From positions 79,454,502 through 79,518,501 of the forward strand of contig CM057832.1 of the NCBI GenBank assembly GCA_030068075.1: a stretch of 64,000 nt of DNA. Direction: 5' to 3'. This DNA is from Paguma larvata. Taxonomy: Eukaryota > Chordata > Mammalia > Carnivora > Viverridae. The number at the start of each line of letters is the position of its first letter. Position 1 is the first letter of the stretch. Position numbers and translations under genes: made by a program. A model generated the notes under the pieces. The model was not told the origin of the DNA, made no database searches, and saw nothing but the letters and a program-made list of their open reading frames with translations. Shown here piece by piece: positions 1 to 12,735 of this stretch.

Positions 1-180
1 CTAGTGGGTGCCAGAGACTGGGGGGAATGGGGATTTAGGGGACTCCTAATAATAATGGGAGTTGTTATGGACGCGATGAAAGTGTTCTGAAATTAGACAG
101 CAGTGACGGTTATACAACCCTGAATATACTAACAACCACCAGTTTAGTTTTTAACATCAGATTGGTTCTTAAAGTACATT
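1..180 (+). repeat. Ancient L1 3'-end-like fragment
   Basis: The text (gccagagactggggggaatgg, then a run resembling a 'tgatggttacacaac' motif) resembles the 3' untranslated portion of old mammalian L1 elements. It is degenerate, and the family was assigned from memory of the consensus only. Confidence 0.35.
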
Positions 181-584
181 AGAAAGAATAAAACTTCAAG
201 AATAGCTAAGAAATTATTGAAAAAATAAAAACGAGGAACAGCATAAACTAGTATAAAGTATAGTAGTTTATACTATATAAAATATACTAGTTTATAAAAA
301 TAGAGTAAATTTGGTACTCGTTCAAAAATTAACACAGTAATTTGTATAAGAAGACAGAAAGAATAGAAAGAATAAGGGAATAAAATAAATAGTTAGCCTT
401 AATGATAAAAGGAAATGCAAATTAAAATGACATGATTTTCCACTTATTAAATTAGTGAAGATTAAAGTATTAGTAAGGAATTTAGGAAATATTTAACATG
501 TTCTTCTAGTAGGAATAGAAGTTACACAGCCCTTTTGGAGGGCACTTTGACAATATATATGAAGAACTTTAAAAAATGTTTCTC

Positions 585-816
585 GGGGCGCCTGGGTGGC
601 TCGGTCAGTTGGGTGGCCGACTTCAGCTCGGGTCATGATCTCGCGGTCTGTGAGTTCGAGCCCCGCGTCAGGCTCTGTGCTGCCGGCCCAGAGACTGGAG
701 CCTGCTTCCGATTCTGTGTCTCCCTCTCTCTCTCTGCCCTTCCCCTGTTCACGCTGTGCCTCTATGTCTCTCAAAAAAATAAATAAACATTAAAATAAAT
801 AAATAAATAAAAAAAT
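585..816 (+). mobile_element. Feliform tRNA-derived SINE, full length
   Basis: Starts GGGGCGCCTGGGTGGCTCGG, has box-B-like GAGTTCGAGCCCCGC, a TC-rich middle and an A-rich AAATAAATAAA tail. It is flanked by a perfect 14-bp target-site duplication, aaaaaatgtttctc, at 571-584 and 817-830. The intact duplication and CpG-rich head suggest a fairly young insertion. It lies in a PTAR1 intron. Confidence 0.95.
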
Positions 817-1715
817 AAAAAATGTTTCTCACTGTTCCAATAAGTATACTTCTAGAAATTTCTCCTAAGGAAATAAGTTGTGCACATAGACTTTATGTGT
901 GTTCAAAAGAGTGTTACTTATACAAGAGTGGAAACAAAATGAGGTAATGGTTAAATTGTGATAACCTGTAGGATGAAATATTATGCAAAAGTTTAAAATT
1001 ATAGAGTAATATTTAATGACATGGGTATATGCATATAATTTAAGTGGAATAAAATCAGGATAAAAGAGTATCCCAGATGTGTGTTAAAAATAAACCGCGC
1101 ACATGCATGCAGAGAGAAAAGCTAAAGATTGGTGATAGGCCAGAATGTTGTGGGTAGTTCTCTCTGGCCAGTAGGGTGATGGGTGATTCTTGTTGCATTT
1201 TTGTATTCTATATTTTTGAAATGTTCTAGAATGATCAGTCTCTATCACTTATAATTAGAAAATAACCAAATGTATTTTTAAAAATTTATAGGGCAGATGG
1301 TTTACATATAGACATTTTCATTTTTAGTTTTAGGCCTGTTAACCTGTTACCCTTCTGTGTCATAGCCCTGCTTCTGTGGTTTTCTTGTAGTTATTTATTT
1401 GCTCATTTATTTTTAGATGGCGTGCTGAAAAAGAATAATAATATGTAGCTTATACCACATGCAGGTCATTGGTGCTGTCAGTACCTTACATTTAAGCCAT
1501 ATGTCTATGCAGTGTCTTTAAGATCACTTTAAAAGTAACAGCTGTCTTTTTAAAAAAATCATTGCTTATATATCTCTCTACCTTTTTATTCTAGTAAAAA
1601 AAAAATGCCCTGAAATTCATGTTAAAGTTTCTTTTCTGGTTTAGTATGGCTCTTAAATATATCAAGGGAAAAGAATACAGTGACTTTTTCTCTTAAGAAG
1701 TCTGTGAAAAAAATG

Positions 1716-1925
1716 TTTTAAATTTTTTTAATGTTTCGTTTTTGAGAGAGAGAGCACGCATGCAAGTGGGGGAGGGGGCAGAGAGAGGGAGACAGAGAAT
1801 CTGAGGCAGGCTCCAGCTCCAAGCCATCAGTGCAGAACCCGACACCAGGCTCGAACCCACGAACTGCAAGATTATGACTTGAGCCGAAGTCGGACACTTA
1901 ACTGACTGAGCTACCCAGGCGCCCC
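1716..1925 (-). mobile_element. Feliform SINE, antisense
   Basis: Reads as the reverse complement of the SINE: poly-T side first, then GAGAGAGAG-rich middle, CGAACCCACGAACTG, ending CCCAGGCGCCCC at 1925. It lies in the PTAR1 intron in antisense orientation. Confidence 0.93.
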
Positions 1926-3650
1926 AAAAAGGAATTAAATTGATATTATTAAAAATCTTTCATATATGGTCCATTTTTTTGTATCAAAATTACAAAAACA
2001 AATTAAAATTTTGGTATATAGAAATATGTAGTAAGAAATAATCTAAAGGTTTTTCATGTTATGTAAATTTCTTTTAAACATGTTTTGTACTCTTTTCAAT
2101 CAATATTAATTAAGAAACCCTACCCGAATTAAAAACCTTATGTATTGTAGCCTAAATGTTCTGCAGGTTAGTTCTTCAAAAATGTAATAACCTTAAGGTT
2201 AGTATGTATTTTTGTAAGGTGGAAGCTTAGTTGGTGCTGTTTTGCTCACTATTTTAATCAAACGAACAGTCTTGCTTTCCATTTCTCAGAGATTCACCAG
2301 TTCTGGAAACAAACTTATTTGGCTTCAAGTAAACTCTTTAGAACTTAAAGGAGATGTTTAAAACATTTCGTGGATATAAACCTTCTGTCCTAGCTGAGAG
2401 TTATCTTCCCCTCTGTACTGCTCACTTAATTCAGTAAGTTGTTCACTCATAAAATACTTAGATATCCACTCTCAGGCCACTGGGTATAAATGATGGAAAC
2501 AGTAATTAGGGGTGAATAAATATCTGAAACAACTTGTAGAGTTTAGTGAGGATGAAAAGATGTACAGTAAATTCTGTAATATATATGGCAGAACACACAG
2601 AAACTCTGGAGGTTCAGAGAGAGAGATTTCTTCTAGGAAAGAAAGGACACGGGAGAAATGGGAGGCGATCTTGGTGCAGGGAAGGCATTTTCCTGGGGCC
2701 CTTGACAAGCAGGTGAAGGAGGAGCCCTTTGTCTGTGTGCTGTAGCTGCTGTTCATTGCTGAAAAGTCTATGTCTTTTTTCCTTAGCTGATCTGAAAATC
2801 CTCTGATGGAATGTGGTAGGCCCTCAGCGTAGCTTTCACTGATCAAAATCATTTGCACTTGCTATTTGGACGAGACACTGCCAACTAATTTATTTTTTCA
2901 TAACTGCTGCTTTTCTTTTTATCATTCCATTTAAAATTCTTCGTTTGCAGGATTGATAATACAAAGGCTTTAACAATTCACTGCTGAATTTTGTTTCATC
3001 TACTTAAAAAAATCATTTATCATTGATATTAATTGAGTTTGAGATGAATAGTGAAAATCATGAGCTCTTGAAAATTTTTAATATTCATGCATCATGTTTT
3101 CTGTACGGAGCCCTTAGAATTAGGTAGAGAACAAAACTGACATGGTCTGTGCCCTCCTGGCACTTACATAGTGAAGAACAAATAATTACATTGAGTCGAT
3201 TGTTCAACAGATAATAAGTTAAATATTCTAGTGTTCATGAAATGTTAAAGAAAGTTTACATCAAAGTAACCTGAATTTATATTTTCCCTTCAGCATCAGC
3301 ATTCTTGTAAATAATCACCCTATTGTTCATCATTATTATAGAATTTGGCTTTTCTGTGGGTGTGCCAATCAGAATGTGACTGGTCAAGGTCCAGGGAAAG
3401 AATGACAAGGCCTGACATCCTGTGGTGTATGTAAAGAAACCTCTTATTACTTTATCAGTTAAAAGGGGAAACTAGCCTTTACCGAGTTTCCACTAAGTGA
3501 CAGCACTGTGTTGGACATTGTATACAAAATATTGGTAGAAATACTGTTCTCAATAAAACAAGGAACAAATGAGAGAAATCCAAGGCATTAATGGAGAAAG
3601 AAAAGCCGTTAGCTGTTCCACTTCTCACTTCCCTTTTTTCTTCCTACAAG

Positions 3651-3955
3651 ATTCTTCTTGATGAACTGTCTTCTACTAAACACTGGGCATCCATGCACGT
3701 TTCAGACCACAGTGGATTTCACTACCGCCAGTTTTTATTAAAGTCTTTGATTAGCCAAACTGTGATAGATGGTTCTGTATTGGAACAAAACCCTTTGAGA
3801 AGTGAGCCAGCTGTAGTTCTTGCAAAAGATGCAGAAGCAGCAGCTTCGACAGAGGAAGCAAGGATAAATCTTTCCCATCTTCTAGAAGAAGAAGTTGAAT
3901 TCTGCACTGATCTTATTGATTCCTACCCAGGACATGAAACCCTTTGGTGTCACAG
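3651..3955 (+). CDS. PTAR1: PTAR1 penultimate coding exon (prenyltransferase alpha-subunit repeats)
   Basis: PTAR1 (protein prenyltransferase alpha subunit repeat containing 1) pairs with RABGGTB to form geranylgeranyltransferase type III, which adds a second prenyl group to the Golgi SNARE YKT6 and also modifies FBXL2. The exon encodes about 102 residues, beginning ILLDELSSTKHWASMH and ending PGHETLWCHR. Two alpha-repeat (PPTA) signatures are visible: DHSGFHYRQFLL and PGHETLWCHRRH, the latter completed by the next exon. The helical-hairpin repeats form the shell around the catalytic beta subunit. Acceptor CTACAAG precedes 3651 and donor CAG/GTAAG follows 3955. The exon starts on a codon boundary and ends after two bases of an Arg codon, which the next exon completes exactly. 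The reading frame continues upstream to an ATG at 3591, but that part is intronic. Between the repeats lies an acidic low-complexity linker (AKDAEAAASTEEARINL). Identification rests on remembered identity to mammalian PTAR1 and is very strong. Confidence 0.96.
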
Positions 3956-6060
3956 GTAAGTGAAGGGAAAAATCCATTTTCTGCATGAAACCACGTGTCT
4001 TCTTGAGAGCTGCAGAAGGTCTTATGTTGTAGGCCTACCTTTTGGGGTAAATATGGCAATCTGATTGTGGAGCTTTGCCTGAGTTCAGAGGAGTCTTCGT
4101 TACATATGCTCATGATCTTCAATAAGAGGCTCTTCATGGAAATCTTTATGCTTAGATGGAGGCATTCGACCTTGACTGTGCAACACCTGTCTTACTTCCA
4201 AACTGAAAACAAAAGTTTCTAGACTCCCTCCTTGGAGATCCTGATACTTGTAGCATGTCTAGGGTGGAACGCTGCCATCTAGTCTCCAAAAAAAAAAAAA
4301 AAACAGTGGAAAAAAAAAACCTAACAGGTAAATTGTGATGCAGAGTCAGGTTTAGACCATTGATGAGACCATTGATTGGACCTTGAGAATAGTTAAGTTT
4401 ATTGAAGGTCTGCAAATTAACTTTCCTTAAGTAATAAGCTCTTGACACTTGGTTGGGGTTTTTTGTTTGTTTTTTGGGTTTTTCTTAAAGTAAGGTGTAA
4501 TTTGGAAGCAGGGTAGGATTATTAGGAAGGAGTGGGAGAGGATTCGCAACCTTATAACCTGAGTCCTGAGTACATTTGACAGCCAAGTAACTTTCATGGA
4601 ATGATGTCCAGGTATGAGAACCCCCTGATTGGTTCTTTTTTGAAGCATCTCTGTCTCTATAAATGTGGCTTCTACTTCAGGCTATAGAATTCTATTTGTA
4701 GACAAAGGACTCGCTTGTGCCAAGCAGGAGATAGGCGTTTTAAATATTTGTATATTTTTAAAGTTGTTGAGATTTGCCCCCTTTTGAGGAGATGTGTTCA
4801 GCTGCTCGTCCTTGCTAAATACCTTTAGAAAATGGAAGACCATCTACCCTCTTGGGCACCTTCCTAAATTTTCTTTTTCTCATACCACATTTTCTAGAGA
4901 CAAGATAGATATTAACTTCCGTGTCGTTTTGGTGTTACGGATTTTTTTGTTGCTGTTTTATATTTAGGTACATCAGTAGCAGGGTTGAGAAAATTTTAAA
5001 ATTCGTGTTGAAGAGATAGCTAGGTTAGCAGAGTAGAAACTTTGTATAAAGATTCATTGAAGTTTGGGGCGGAACATGGGGAAAACAGACGGTGGGGATA
5101 ACCTGGATATTACACAGGCCAGTTTTCTACCACCGAGTCATTGCCCCTAGGCACCTTATCTGTCCTTTGAGTTTTATCCTCTATGAAATGGGTAAAGTAT
5201 ATGCTCCCTGTCTAGAATAGGCTGGGAAAATGGACAGAACTAACTTTTCAGAGTTTAGACTTGCTAATATAAATGATGAGATAGAAAAACCTAGAATCTG
5301 TGTCATTTACTGTATTGTGTGCAGTAGATACACACTCCACTGAGTCAAAATGTTTGGAGATTAGGCACACAGATCTTCATTTTTAACAACTCTAGATAAT
5401 CTAGAGTGTAAGGGCGGAGACCTGTGCTCCTTAGGGGAGAGACAAGAGCTGTGTCTTTTAAATGCTTTGCTCAGAGCCCAGCACATCCCTACTGCAGGGA
5501 TATTTAATGAGACTGAAAGTTATAGTGACGGGTTTCGGGGAGAGTTAACTTGGTTTTTGGATAATAAGACCTGTTCTTATTAAAGAAAGTACTGGATAGA
5601 GGCCATGGATTAATAAGCCTCTGGAGGAGCTATTTAATCCCCTTGTTAAATCACTTCTGTTTTAGGATATCAGTGAAGTTAATTTTTGTTTTTTGTTTTT
5701 TGGGTTTTTTTTTAATAGCAGAGATTGGGCTATGACCTATTTTTAACTTCTGGCTGTAGTTACCAAGACTAACAAATCCAGGTGCTTGCCATCATCTCAG
5801 TCGGCGATATTACAAATCCTTCGAGGGTCAGAGTATTCTTTCTCAGAGTCCAGTAATCTGGGCTTGTAAGACCCTGGTCTAAATATGCAGAGATTTCAGG
5901 GTAACTACTCCACCTCCTTCCTCCAGGTAACTCTGGGTCACCAGAGGGAGGCCGTGAACTGAGTACAGTGTGTTTTGAAATTATCAACTTATTTTTTTTC
6001 CTGAAAAGCTGGACTTTGTGATGTGAGTTTCCTGTATTCTCTCCCCCTCCTCTTTCGCAG
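3956..6060 (+). other. PTAR1: PTAR1 intron between the last two large coding exons
   Basis: Starts GTAAG at 3956 and ends with a long pyrimidine tract and CGCAG at 6060. The sequence has no SINE. The segment around 5400-5515 (segments resembling gagtgtaaggg, gagctgtgtctt, gcccagcacatccc) looks like a degraded L2 tail. Poly-A and poly-T runs occur at about 4288-4318 and 5690-5716. Small open frames inside (for example 3913-4137 and 5769-6128 on the minus strand) are chance frames. Confidence 0.85.
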
Positions 6061-6403
6061 GCGGCATATTTTCTACCTTCAGCATCACTTACATGGTAGG
6101 TGTCCTCACAGTGTGACCCCGTTGTCACCTGCAGACAGCCCTGGGGGGGCTTCGAGTGACTTGCACCTCATCCCAGGAGGCCCCCACGCGTCTCAGGCCA
6201 TGGAAGTGGATGGGCTGAATGACTCTAGCAAGCAAGGCTATTCCCAGGAAACCAAACGCCTGAAGCGGACCCCAGCTCCAGACTCTCGGGGCCTGGAAAT
6301 GGAGCATAGGTTCATTGATCAAGTATTGTCCACCTGCCGGAACGTAGAGCAGGCCAGGTTTGCCAGTGCCTACCGGAAGTGGCTGGTTACGCTGAGTCAG
6401 TGA
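6061..6403 (+). CDS. PTAR1: PTAR1 terminal coding region with stop codon
   Basis: The first base completes the split Arg codon, giving RRHIFYLQHHL, the end of the last alpha repeat. The C-terminal tail follows: QAMEVDGLNDSSKQ, SQETKRLKRTP, a helix MEHRFIDQVLSTC and the end KWLVTLSQ, with TGA at 6401-6403. Read straight through, the two coding exons give 215 residues. If the 81-nt segment 6096-6176 is spliced out they give 188. From memory the human reference protein is 402 residues with 214 before the ILLDEL exon. That leaves 188, so the spliced form appears to be the reference equivalent and the straight-through form would be about 429 residues. KETKRLKR-like basic residues in the tail could be a localisation signal, but this is only a guess. 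Confidence 0.94.
6096..6176 (+). other. PTAR1: Candidate 81-nt in-frame intron (exitron) inside PTAR1 terminal exon
   Basis: Begins GTAGGT after CATG and ends CTCATCCCAG before GAGGC, a plausible minimal GT-AG intron with a branch-like GAGTGAC about 20-25 bases before the acceptor. Its length is 27 codons exactly and it has no stop, so retention adds RCPHSVTPL...HLIPG without shifting frame. Splicing joins HHLH to GGPHASQAMEV, matching the length of the corresponding human segment as I remember it. Whether both forms are made cannot be read from DNA. Confidence 0.6.
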
Positions 6404-9074
6404 AAGAGGTGGCTTAGTCCTGCGGGGTTCCCCCTTTCAGTGCAATACTGCTTTCCTTTCGTACATAGTCGCATGAATTGTTTGCTGTTATGTGTTCTTC
6501 ATCTTTAGGTTAAGAGTCCATAGTAAATCTTTCATTTTATTTATTTTGTTAAGAACTGGCATTCCTTTGGGGATAAAATAACTCTGTAGTTTCTTCCTGC
6601 TAAACAGTGAGTCTTAATTTTTTTCTTCTTCTCATCCTTTATATTTCTGTACGTGAAGCTTCTTCTCATTTGGTTCTCCTCTAATTGGTTCACAGACACA
6701 TCTACCCACCTCAGTGCAATTGCTGTATAGACTAGTTTTTCTTTTCAATTAAAACTTTAAGTTGTAGTACAGCCTTAGAATAGTACAAGCTCAAAATAAC
6801 TCCATCTAATTATTGTTTTGAGAATCAAATGGCCAGATAGATGAGATTTGCGAAAATATAAATCATTCCTCTTTTTTGACTCAAGTTATCAACCAATGTA
6901 ACCAAAGTCAGAAGTGTTGGAATTTATATTAAAAACATGCTTCCAAGGCGTAATTCCTTTTAAAATAGTTATTTTAAAACAAAAACTAATTTTAAGACTT
7001 TATGTAATTGCAGTACTGGGAAATTATTTTTATTACTAGTTTTGATAAATTCTTTTTACCTCAGATTTGGTATGGGCCAAAAACGCTCATGTTAGCCCTT
7101 ATAAAAACCATTTTTTTAAAACCTGGAATGCCATTTTTAGTTATTACTACTTATTTTCCTTTTAAATTCACCATGAAAAGTGAAATATGCATCGAAATGT
7201 GTCCATAAGAAATCTTCCTTTCTAAAAATTTTAAGTTCTTGAGGATACACTTAAACCACAAAATTTTTATGAAGTGGTTGTTAAAAATTTGCTGGCAAAA
7301 GCCAAGGGGAAAGAATAGATTTTGAAGGTTAGGTCTCCAATCTTTATTTAAAAAAATAAAACAACTTAAAGACTTTAATACTAAACTTATCAGGGATGAG
7401 GTACCAAAGTAGCCACCGTACAGCTGTCTCTTCTCAGTAATAAGGGCTGGGTTTTTCAGGTCTGTGAGGCCGGCTGGAAAAGGGCCTGCTAATGTTTACT
7501 TTCTCAGTACGTTTCCCCCTTGGTAAATGGTCTGTGTTTGTTCTTTCCACCTATCTTTTCATTTTCCCAATCAATTCCATATTTTTTGACACTTTCACTT
7601 TCATATGTTTTTCCTTAATTGTCAGATCTTAAGGATGTGTTCTGAAGATGTTCTCCATCCTCTTTCCAGAGAATTTCACACCCCGTTAAACACACGAACA
7701 CACACAATATTCATGTGAACTGTCCTTCTGAAAGTTCCCCTAACGATGGAAACCGCCTGTTGTCCTGTATGTGTGTGTGTGCGGGATGTCAGCGTGGCAG
7801 GAGTAAGTGACCACCATGCTTCGCCTGTTCTCTTTTTTACTTGCTAGGTCACCTCTGTAGGGCGAGGGGACAGGCATAAAGGCAGCCTTCTCCTATCTTA
7901 TATTATGGAAACCGTGGCCTCGAGGTGAGGCACGCTGCCTTAAGCTTAGGAAGAGTAAGTTCTTTATTTGTGCATCATGATTCTGTTGAGGAGCAAACTG
8001 TCAGGTGAGACTTCAGAACACCAGAAAACTGTCCAGCCTGACCCTTGTAGACAGAAGCTGCTTTTCTCTCTTGGGGCAAAATTAACCTTTTATAGTTTTC
8101 ATAGTATTTAGGTAAGAAAATAATTGCCATTATGAACATAATTTCATGGCCCTTTGTGTACAAAGCGTATTTTGAATCAAATACCTCAAGGTCTACCTAG
8201 ACCTCTGTGGACAAAACCATTAGTTCATGATTTTCTGCACCTGCAGGGGACGGCGGGGAGACGACACAGAGAGGACAGGAGAGATTCAGCCCATTCCACT
8301 GGGTACATTTTGCCAGATCCTGGCCTCACTCAGTATTCCCTTTCTTCCAAGCATCATTTTAAGTGTCCCGAGTAATAGGGCTTCCTCCGCTTTGACGTGA
8401 CGGTCTCGGGGCGGGAGTACGGACAGCACCCTGTGAAACAGCAGCGCAGGCCGCTAGTGCTCCACACGTTTTCTGCCCTCCACAGAGCATCCTGCCCACC
8501 TTTGACGTCACCTGCCTTCATGGGTTTTAAGGCCCTTAATCCACTCCTTCAGGAAGCCACGCAGTCCTTTAAGCTATCTTCGTCTCGCCTTCTTGATAAA
8601 GTTTTGAGTAGGGAGTAAAAACACAAACGTCCAAAGGATACTTCCTGTTTGTGACTTTTGTGTGCTTCTTTATTTCTAACATTTGCATTTTTCAAGTGTT
8701 CATTCACAGAAGAACCCAGTATTGCCCTATATGGTTGTGTTTCTTCCTAAATGGTTGACATCTGAACTCCTTAGCTGTAGTGTGGTAGTACTCTTAGACT
8801 GGATGAGTTCATGCAGTGGAAAGAATGTGTCTGTTTTCAGGGACTTGTTAGTCTTTACCTATTTTTTTCTACAAATTTGTTGTTGAAAGGAAAAGATAAA
8901 GTTTAGTTTGATACATTTCCTCGAACTTTCATTGGGAGAGTAGTAGGCCATCATACTGGCCTGTGGGTCAAGAATACTACTGACAAGCCAAAAGCAGTAA
9001 GATCTGTAAATACCTCCACCGCCACCTTCCTCCCCAACCCCACCTTTTTTTAAGTATACCTGTTTCAGTAATTT

Positions 9075-9150
9075 GGTGGTCCCAGATTCCACTGTGTGCC
9101 TTGCACATGGTGAGGACTCATTAAATATTTATCAAATTAATAAATGATTC
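9075..9150 (+). repeat. L2 3'-tail fragment
   Basis: Resembles the L2 tail: GTGTGCCTTGCACATGGTGA followed by CTCATTAAATATTTATCAAA and a TAATAAATGA end. Old and degenerate. Confidence 0.5.
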
Positions 9151-11232
9151 ACTGAAAAAGGGAAAGATTGATCATGAGTAATGGATAGAATGAGTTATGA
9201 CTGAGACATTGATAGATTAGAGCAATGGATTATGAATGAATGATACATTCTAGCCTCATGATACTACAGGTGAGCTGTTACATATAGAATTAAGTAAATT
9301 TAGATTCTTCTTCATTTAACTACCTTGTTTAAGCTTGTTAAATCCCAGCCAAGAGATGCAGCTCTATCATTATGAATAACTGTACTTTAATGTATATTAA
9401 AAATGCACAGAACAAAGCTCATTTGCATTAAGAACACCACTTTCTGTTCATATATGGTATTGGAGGACAGCGCTTGCCAACAGAGCCAGAGACACTTTGG
9501 GGCGTTTGAAGAAATTCTTTAATTTCAGAGAATTGTTGATCTGTATTTGTGCATGGATAGTCCTTTTATGTTTCTCCTTTTCTCCTCCCTAGCTTGAACT
9601 GTAGACCTTTTAGGTATTTCTTAAACCTATGTGAGTCATTTTTTTTTCTCTTAAATTTAAGGGTTAGCTACCTATTAATTTCCCCTTTTTCTTTTCTAGG
9701 TTTTAGCGTTTTTATTACCTCTTTGGAAACTCTGGGCCCAGACTCTCAGTCATATCCTATGACATATCTCTTATTCCTATGGTACGGTTCTGATTAAGGC
9801 TTCATTATTAATAGGATTAAATGTATACATGTTGTCACTACAGCCATTTAAATCTTCAGGTAAGGGCTTATGTGACACAAGATGTGAAAACAAAAGTTCG
9901 TCGACTTCTACGTGGCAGCTTGTAGGAAAGCATATAAGGTGGTGGACTGGGTGATTCAGATGTATTCAGGTCACGTCAGTTCATGCTCGTTACATAAAGA
10001 GAACTTTTAATACTGTTGCGAACACATTATCCTTAGTACTTTTCTGTAGCACAAGATGGTATCTGACATGGGCTAAATATTAGTTTAGGAGTACAGCTGC
10101 CACTCATTGTACAACAGTCTGATCAGTGACTTAGTCCCTCTTAATTACAGAAGATACTAAAGACTTATAAAAGGAAATAACATATATTATTTTCTTTGCA
10201 GAAAGTTTTTGTAAGCTTACAGTTATTTTGTTACTAGAAAATTATATTTTAGAACTTTAAGATATTTAAAATATGCTAAAAAAATTTGAACAGCATTTTG
10301 TCTTCTGAGTAAACTTCTCCAGTAGAACTGTGCAGCCCCTAGTACTTCACGTGCTGCTGCCTCCCCATACTTGGATGGACTCTTACCGTGCATGCTCCTG
10401 TTTACTGGAGAAGTCTGTGGAGGCACAGCAAGGTGGGGACAAATGCCGTGGCATGAAGGCAGTGAGCGGGGGAAAAAAAATCCACCCTGAGAATTCTCCT
10501 TGTCACACAGTGTCTTTTAAAAAATAGCTATACATACTGTGTTAATTTGAGTGCCTTTCTTATTTCTGGAGGGAGCAAGATTAATGTTTAGGTAGAAAAC
10601 AAAGGATGGAAGTTTTATCAAACAGTTGATTGTAACTCATTTTATTTATTCCAGTTGCTAGGCACGGTCCCGTGGAGTTTTTTATCCATTCATGAGATAC
10701 TGATATGAGCAGGTAGGATGCTTCGGTTTGTATTTCTTAGTTAACATGCTTAAGCACCCTACCAAGAAGAATTCGTTCTTTCCCTGTGACAACTTTCTGG
10801 AGATTGGAAGTATTGTATTTAGATGACAGCGTGTGCATAATTAAAGGTTAGCCCAAAACCTGTGCAGCCCATGTTCAAGGGAAATGGAGGCACTGTGCCC
10901 TGAAAGAAAGTCCATATGATGGTCCTAAATGGATCCTTTGCCTCATTTAAGGGTTTTTAGAATTCGCTCCCAAATTCTGTGTTGGAGGAAAAGAAGTAAA
11001 TAGATAAACTTTAAAATATGGCATTTTATATATTTGGTTATGGAGAGGGCAGGGATAGAGTCTCCATGTTTCAAGATTGCAGATAACTTTTAATTGTAAT
11101 TTCATAAAAATATACAGCTAAAGATTCCAAAGTGCTTTTCAGAGGACTAGTGAATAATATATTCCTAAATGGCAGCAATATGTCATAGTTCCTAGTGGAG
11201 ACAGAAAACCATCATGTCAGTTGTAGATACGG

Positions 11233-11251
11233 GTGTGTGTGTGTGTGTGTG
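11233..11251 (+). repeat. (GT)n microsatellite
   Basis: Uninterrupted GT run of about 19 bases within the presumed PTAR1 3' UTR. Confidence 0.9.
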
Positions 11252-12659
11252 ATGCAGAGGGCGCCTCTGGCTCTCAACCTGGACATCTGTATTCTCGTTA
11301 GGTCATGTTAACATTGTAAAACCAAACTCTTTGCTAAAAAAGAAAAATGAGAGCAGTAGCTTAGACTGCTGACGAAACTTTGTGCTTCCAAGAATATTAG
11401 CTCTATATAGGTTGTGCTTTTTGGACAATAACATGGTCCACAAGGCTGACCCTGGCATTTCTTTTATTAATGTTATTCCTCAGGGTGTAGAAGATTTAGT
11501 AAATTTAGGGCAAAATTTTATATTCAGTGGCAAAAAAAGAAAAGGCAAAACTATGCTAAATATATTACTAGCTCTTAAAATTTTAGTATAGATAGTATTT
11601 TTTATAAACCACTACCAGTGCAGTAGCTCGTAGACGCTCTGTGACTGCCTCACTCTTCATCTCGCTGCTTCAGTCCCTACGGCTCCATCATGAATGTTCT
11701 CTTACACACGTCTTCTACGGAAACAATTTCTGTAATAGATTGTTTCCCACGTTCGGCAGAGGTGGGGGTGTTTTAGTTGACATCATTTTGTTTTTGGAAA
11801 TCCTGTTGAGGAAATGATTACTGTTGGTTTTCAAACCGACAACTGTTTTGCTTCTTAAAACTTGAGTTTCCCTGAAAGAGTGTTCTCTGTGCAGACCCCG
11901 TATGCGTTCAGTTCACTACACTGCATGACGCCTCGCGCCTTGTAGGAACCCATCAGGTCGCAATCATTAAAGGCTAGAAAGTGAAAACTATCTCCCCTCT
12001 GTCTCATCACCATTGCCCACATCCGTAGCCTCAGGAGAAATACGGTATTGTGCTGAAGGTACATACTTAGCTTCAAAACGTGCAAGGCAAGAAATCACAG
12101 GTGCATCACGTTGTAAGTGAAATTTCCATGCTTTTAAGGCATATATATGTGTGTGTCACATATATGTATGTATATACATTGAAATGAGATTTGGAACTTG
12201 AATTTATCTAGTGATTTTACAGAAAATTTTATTTAAAGGGTTATTTTCATATTTGCTTAAAGTGCTATATAAAAGCAGTTTTCTTTATTAAACCAGCCCC
12301 CTCAAGCAAAGTTGGAAACCTAACACAAGTGCCATTCGCCTGAATTAACCAGATATTTGTGTAAACTGTTTGTTTTTGTCTTTGAATGCCTATGAACCAT
12401 GACATTCTAGCTTTTCTTCCATATCTTTAGGGACTCAGCCTTAATTTTATGTACGGCCATCACTTTCCTCAAAGTACTTACTATGCAGCTTACTTCAAAT
12501 ACTTACCTTTATAAAGTGATCAGTAATACATATTGAGATTTTTTTTCATGTCCTGGGGTGACCAGTTTCACACTTTCAGATACAGACTCACCCAGTGAGA
12601 AGTGCTCATATATTACCTTCCCTCACCAGTGTCATCTTGCATTTGAAGCAGGTCTTTTT

Positions 12660-12735
12660 CTTATTGGTTAAAGAATGAGTGTAGACTGAGTGTAGTCATA
12701 GTAGGTGCTTAATAAATATTTAGTCAGTTTATTGA
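12660..12735 (+). repeat. L2 3'-tail fragment
   Basis: Contains CATAGTAGGTGCTTAATAAA followed by TATTTAGTCAG, the typical end of an L2 element. Its AATAAA (12711-12716) could act as a poly(A) signal for the overlapping presumed PTAR1 3' UTR. Confidence 0.6.

Larger units (their letters stand above)
1..3650 (+). other. PTAR1: PTAR1 intron (partial, upstream of penultimate coding exon)
   Basis: This stretch precedes the first recognisable PTAR1 coding exon and ends in a good acceptor, a pyrimidine-rich tract followed by CTACAAG at 3644-3650. It is AT-rich and holds two carnivore SINEs (585-816 and 1716-1925). The first 180 bases resemble the 3' part of an old L1. The earlier PTAR1 exons, which carry the start codon and first prenyltransferase alpha repeats, must lie before the window. 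An open frame at 2512-2745 has no recognisable homology and no convincing splice borders, so it is not called. I see nothing else identifiable in 831-1715 or 1926-3590. Confidence 0.75.

Noticed and set aside
2512..2745. Possible extra PTAR1 exon
   Set aside because: The residues do not match PTAR1, and flanking splice signals are poor. The PTAR1 protein is continuous from upstream exons into 3651.
3591..3650. ATG at 3591 as PTAR1 start
   Set aside because: It lies in the polypyrimidine and acceptor region of the intron. The first 20 residues do not match PTAR1, whose start is far upstream.
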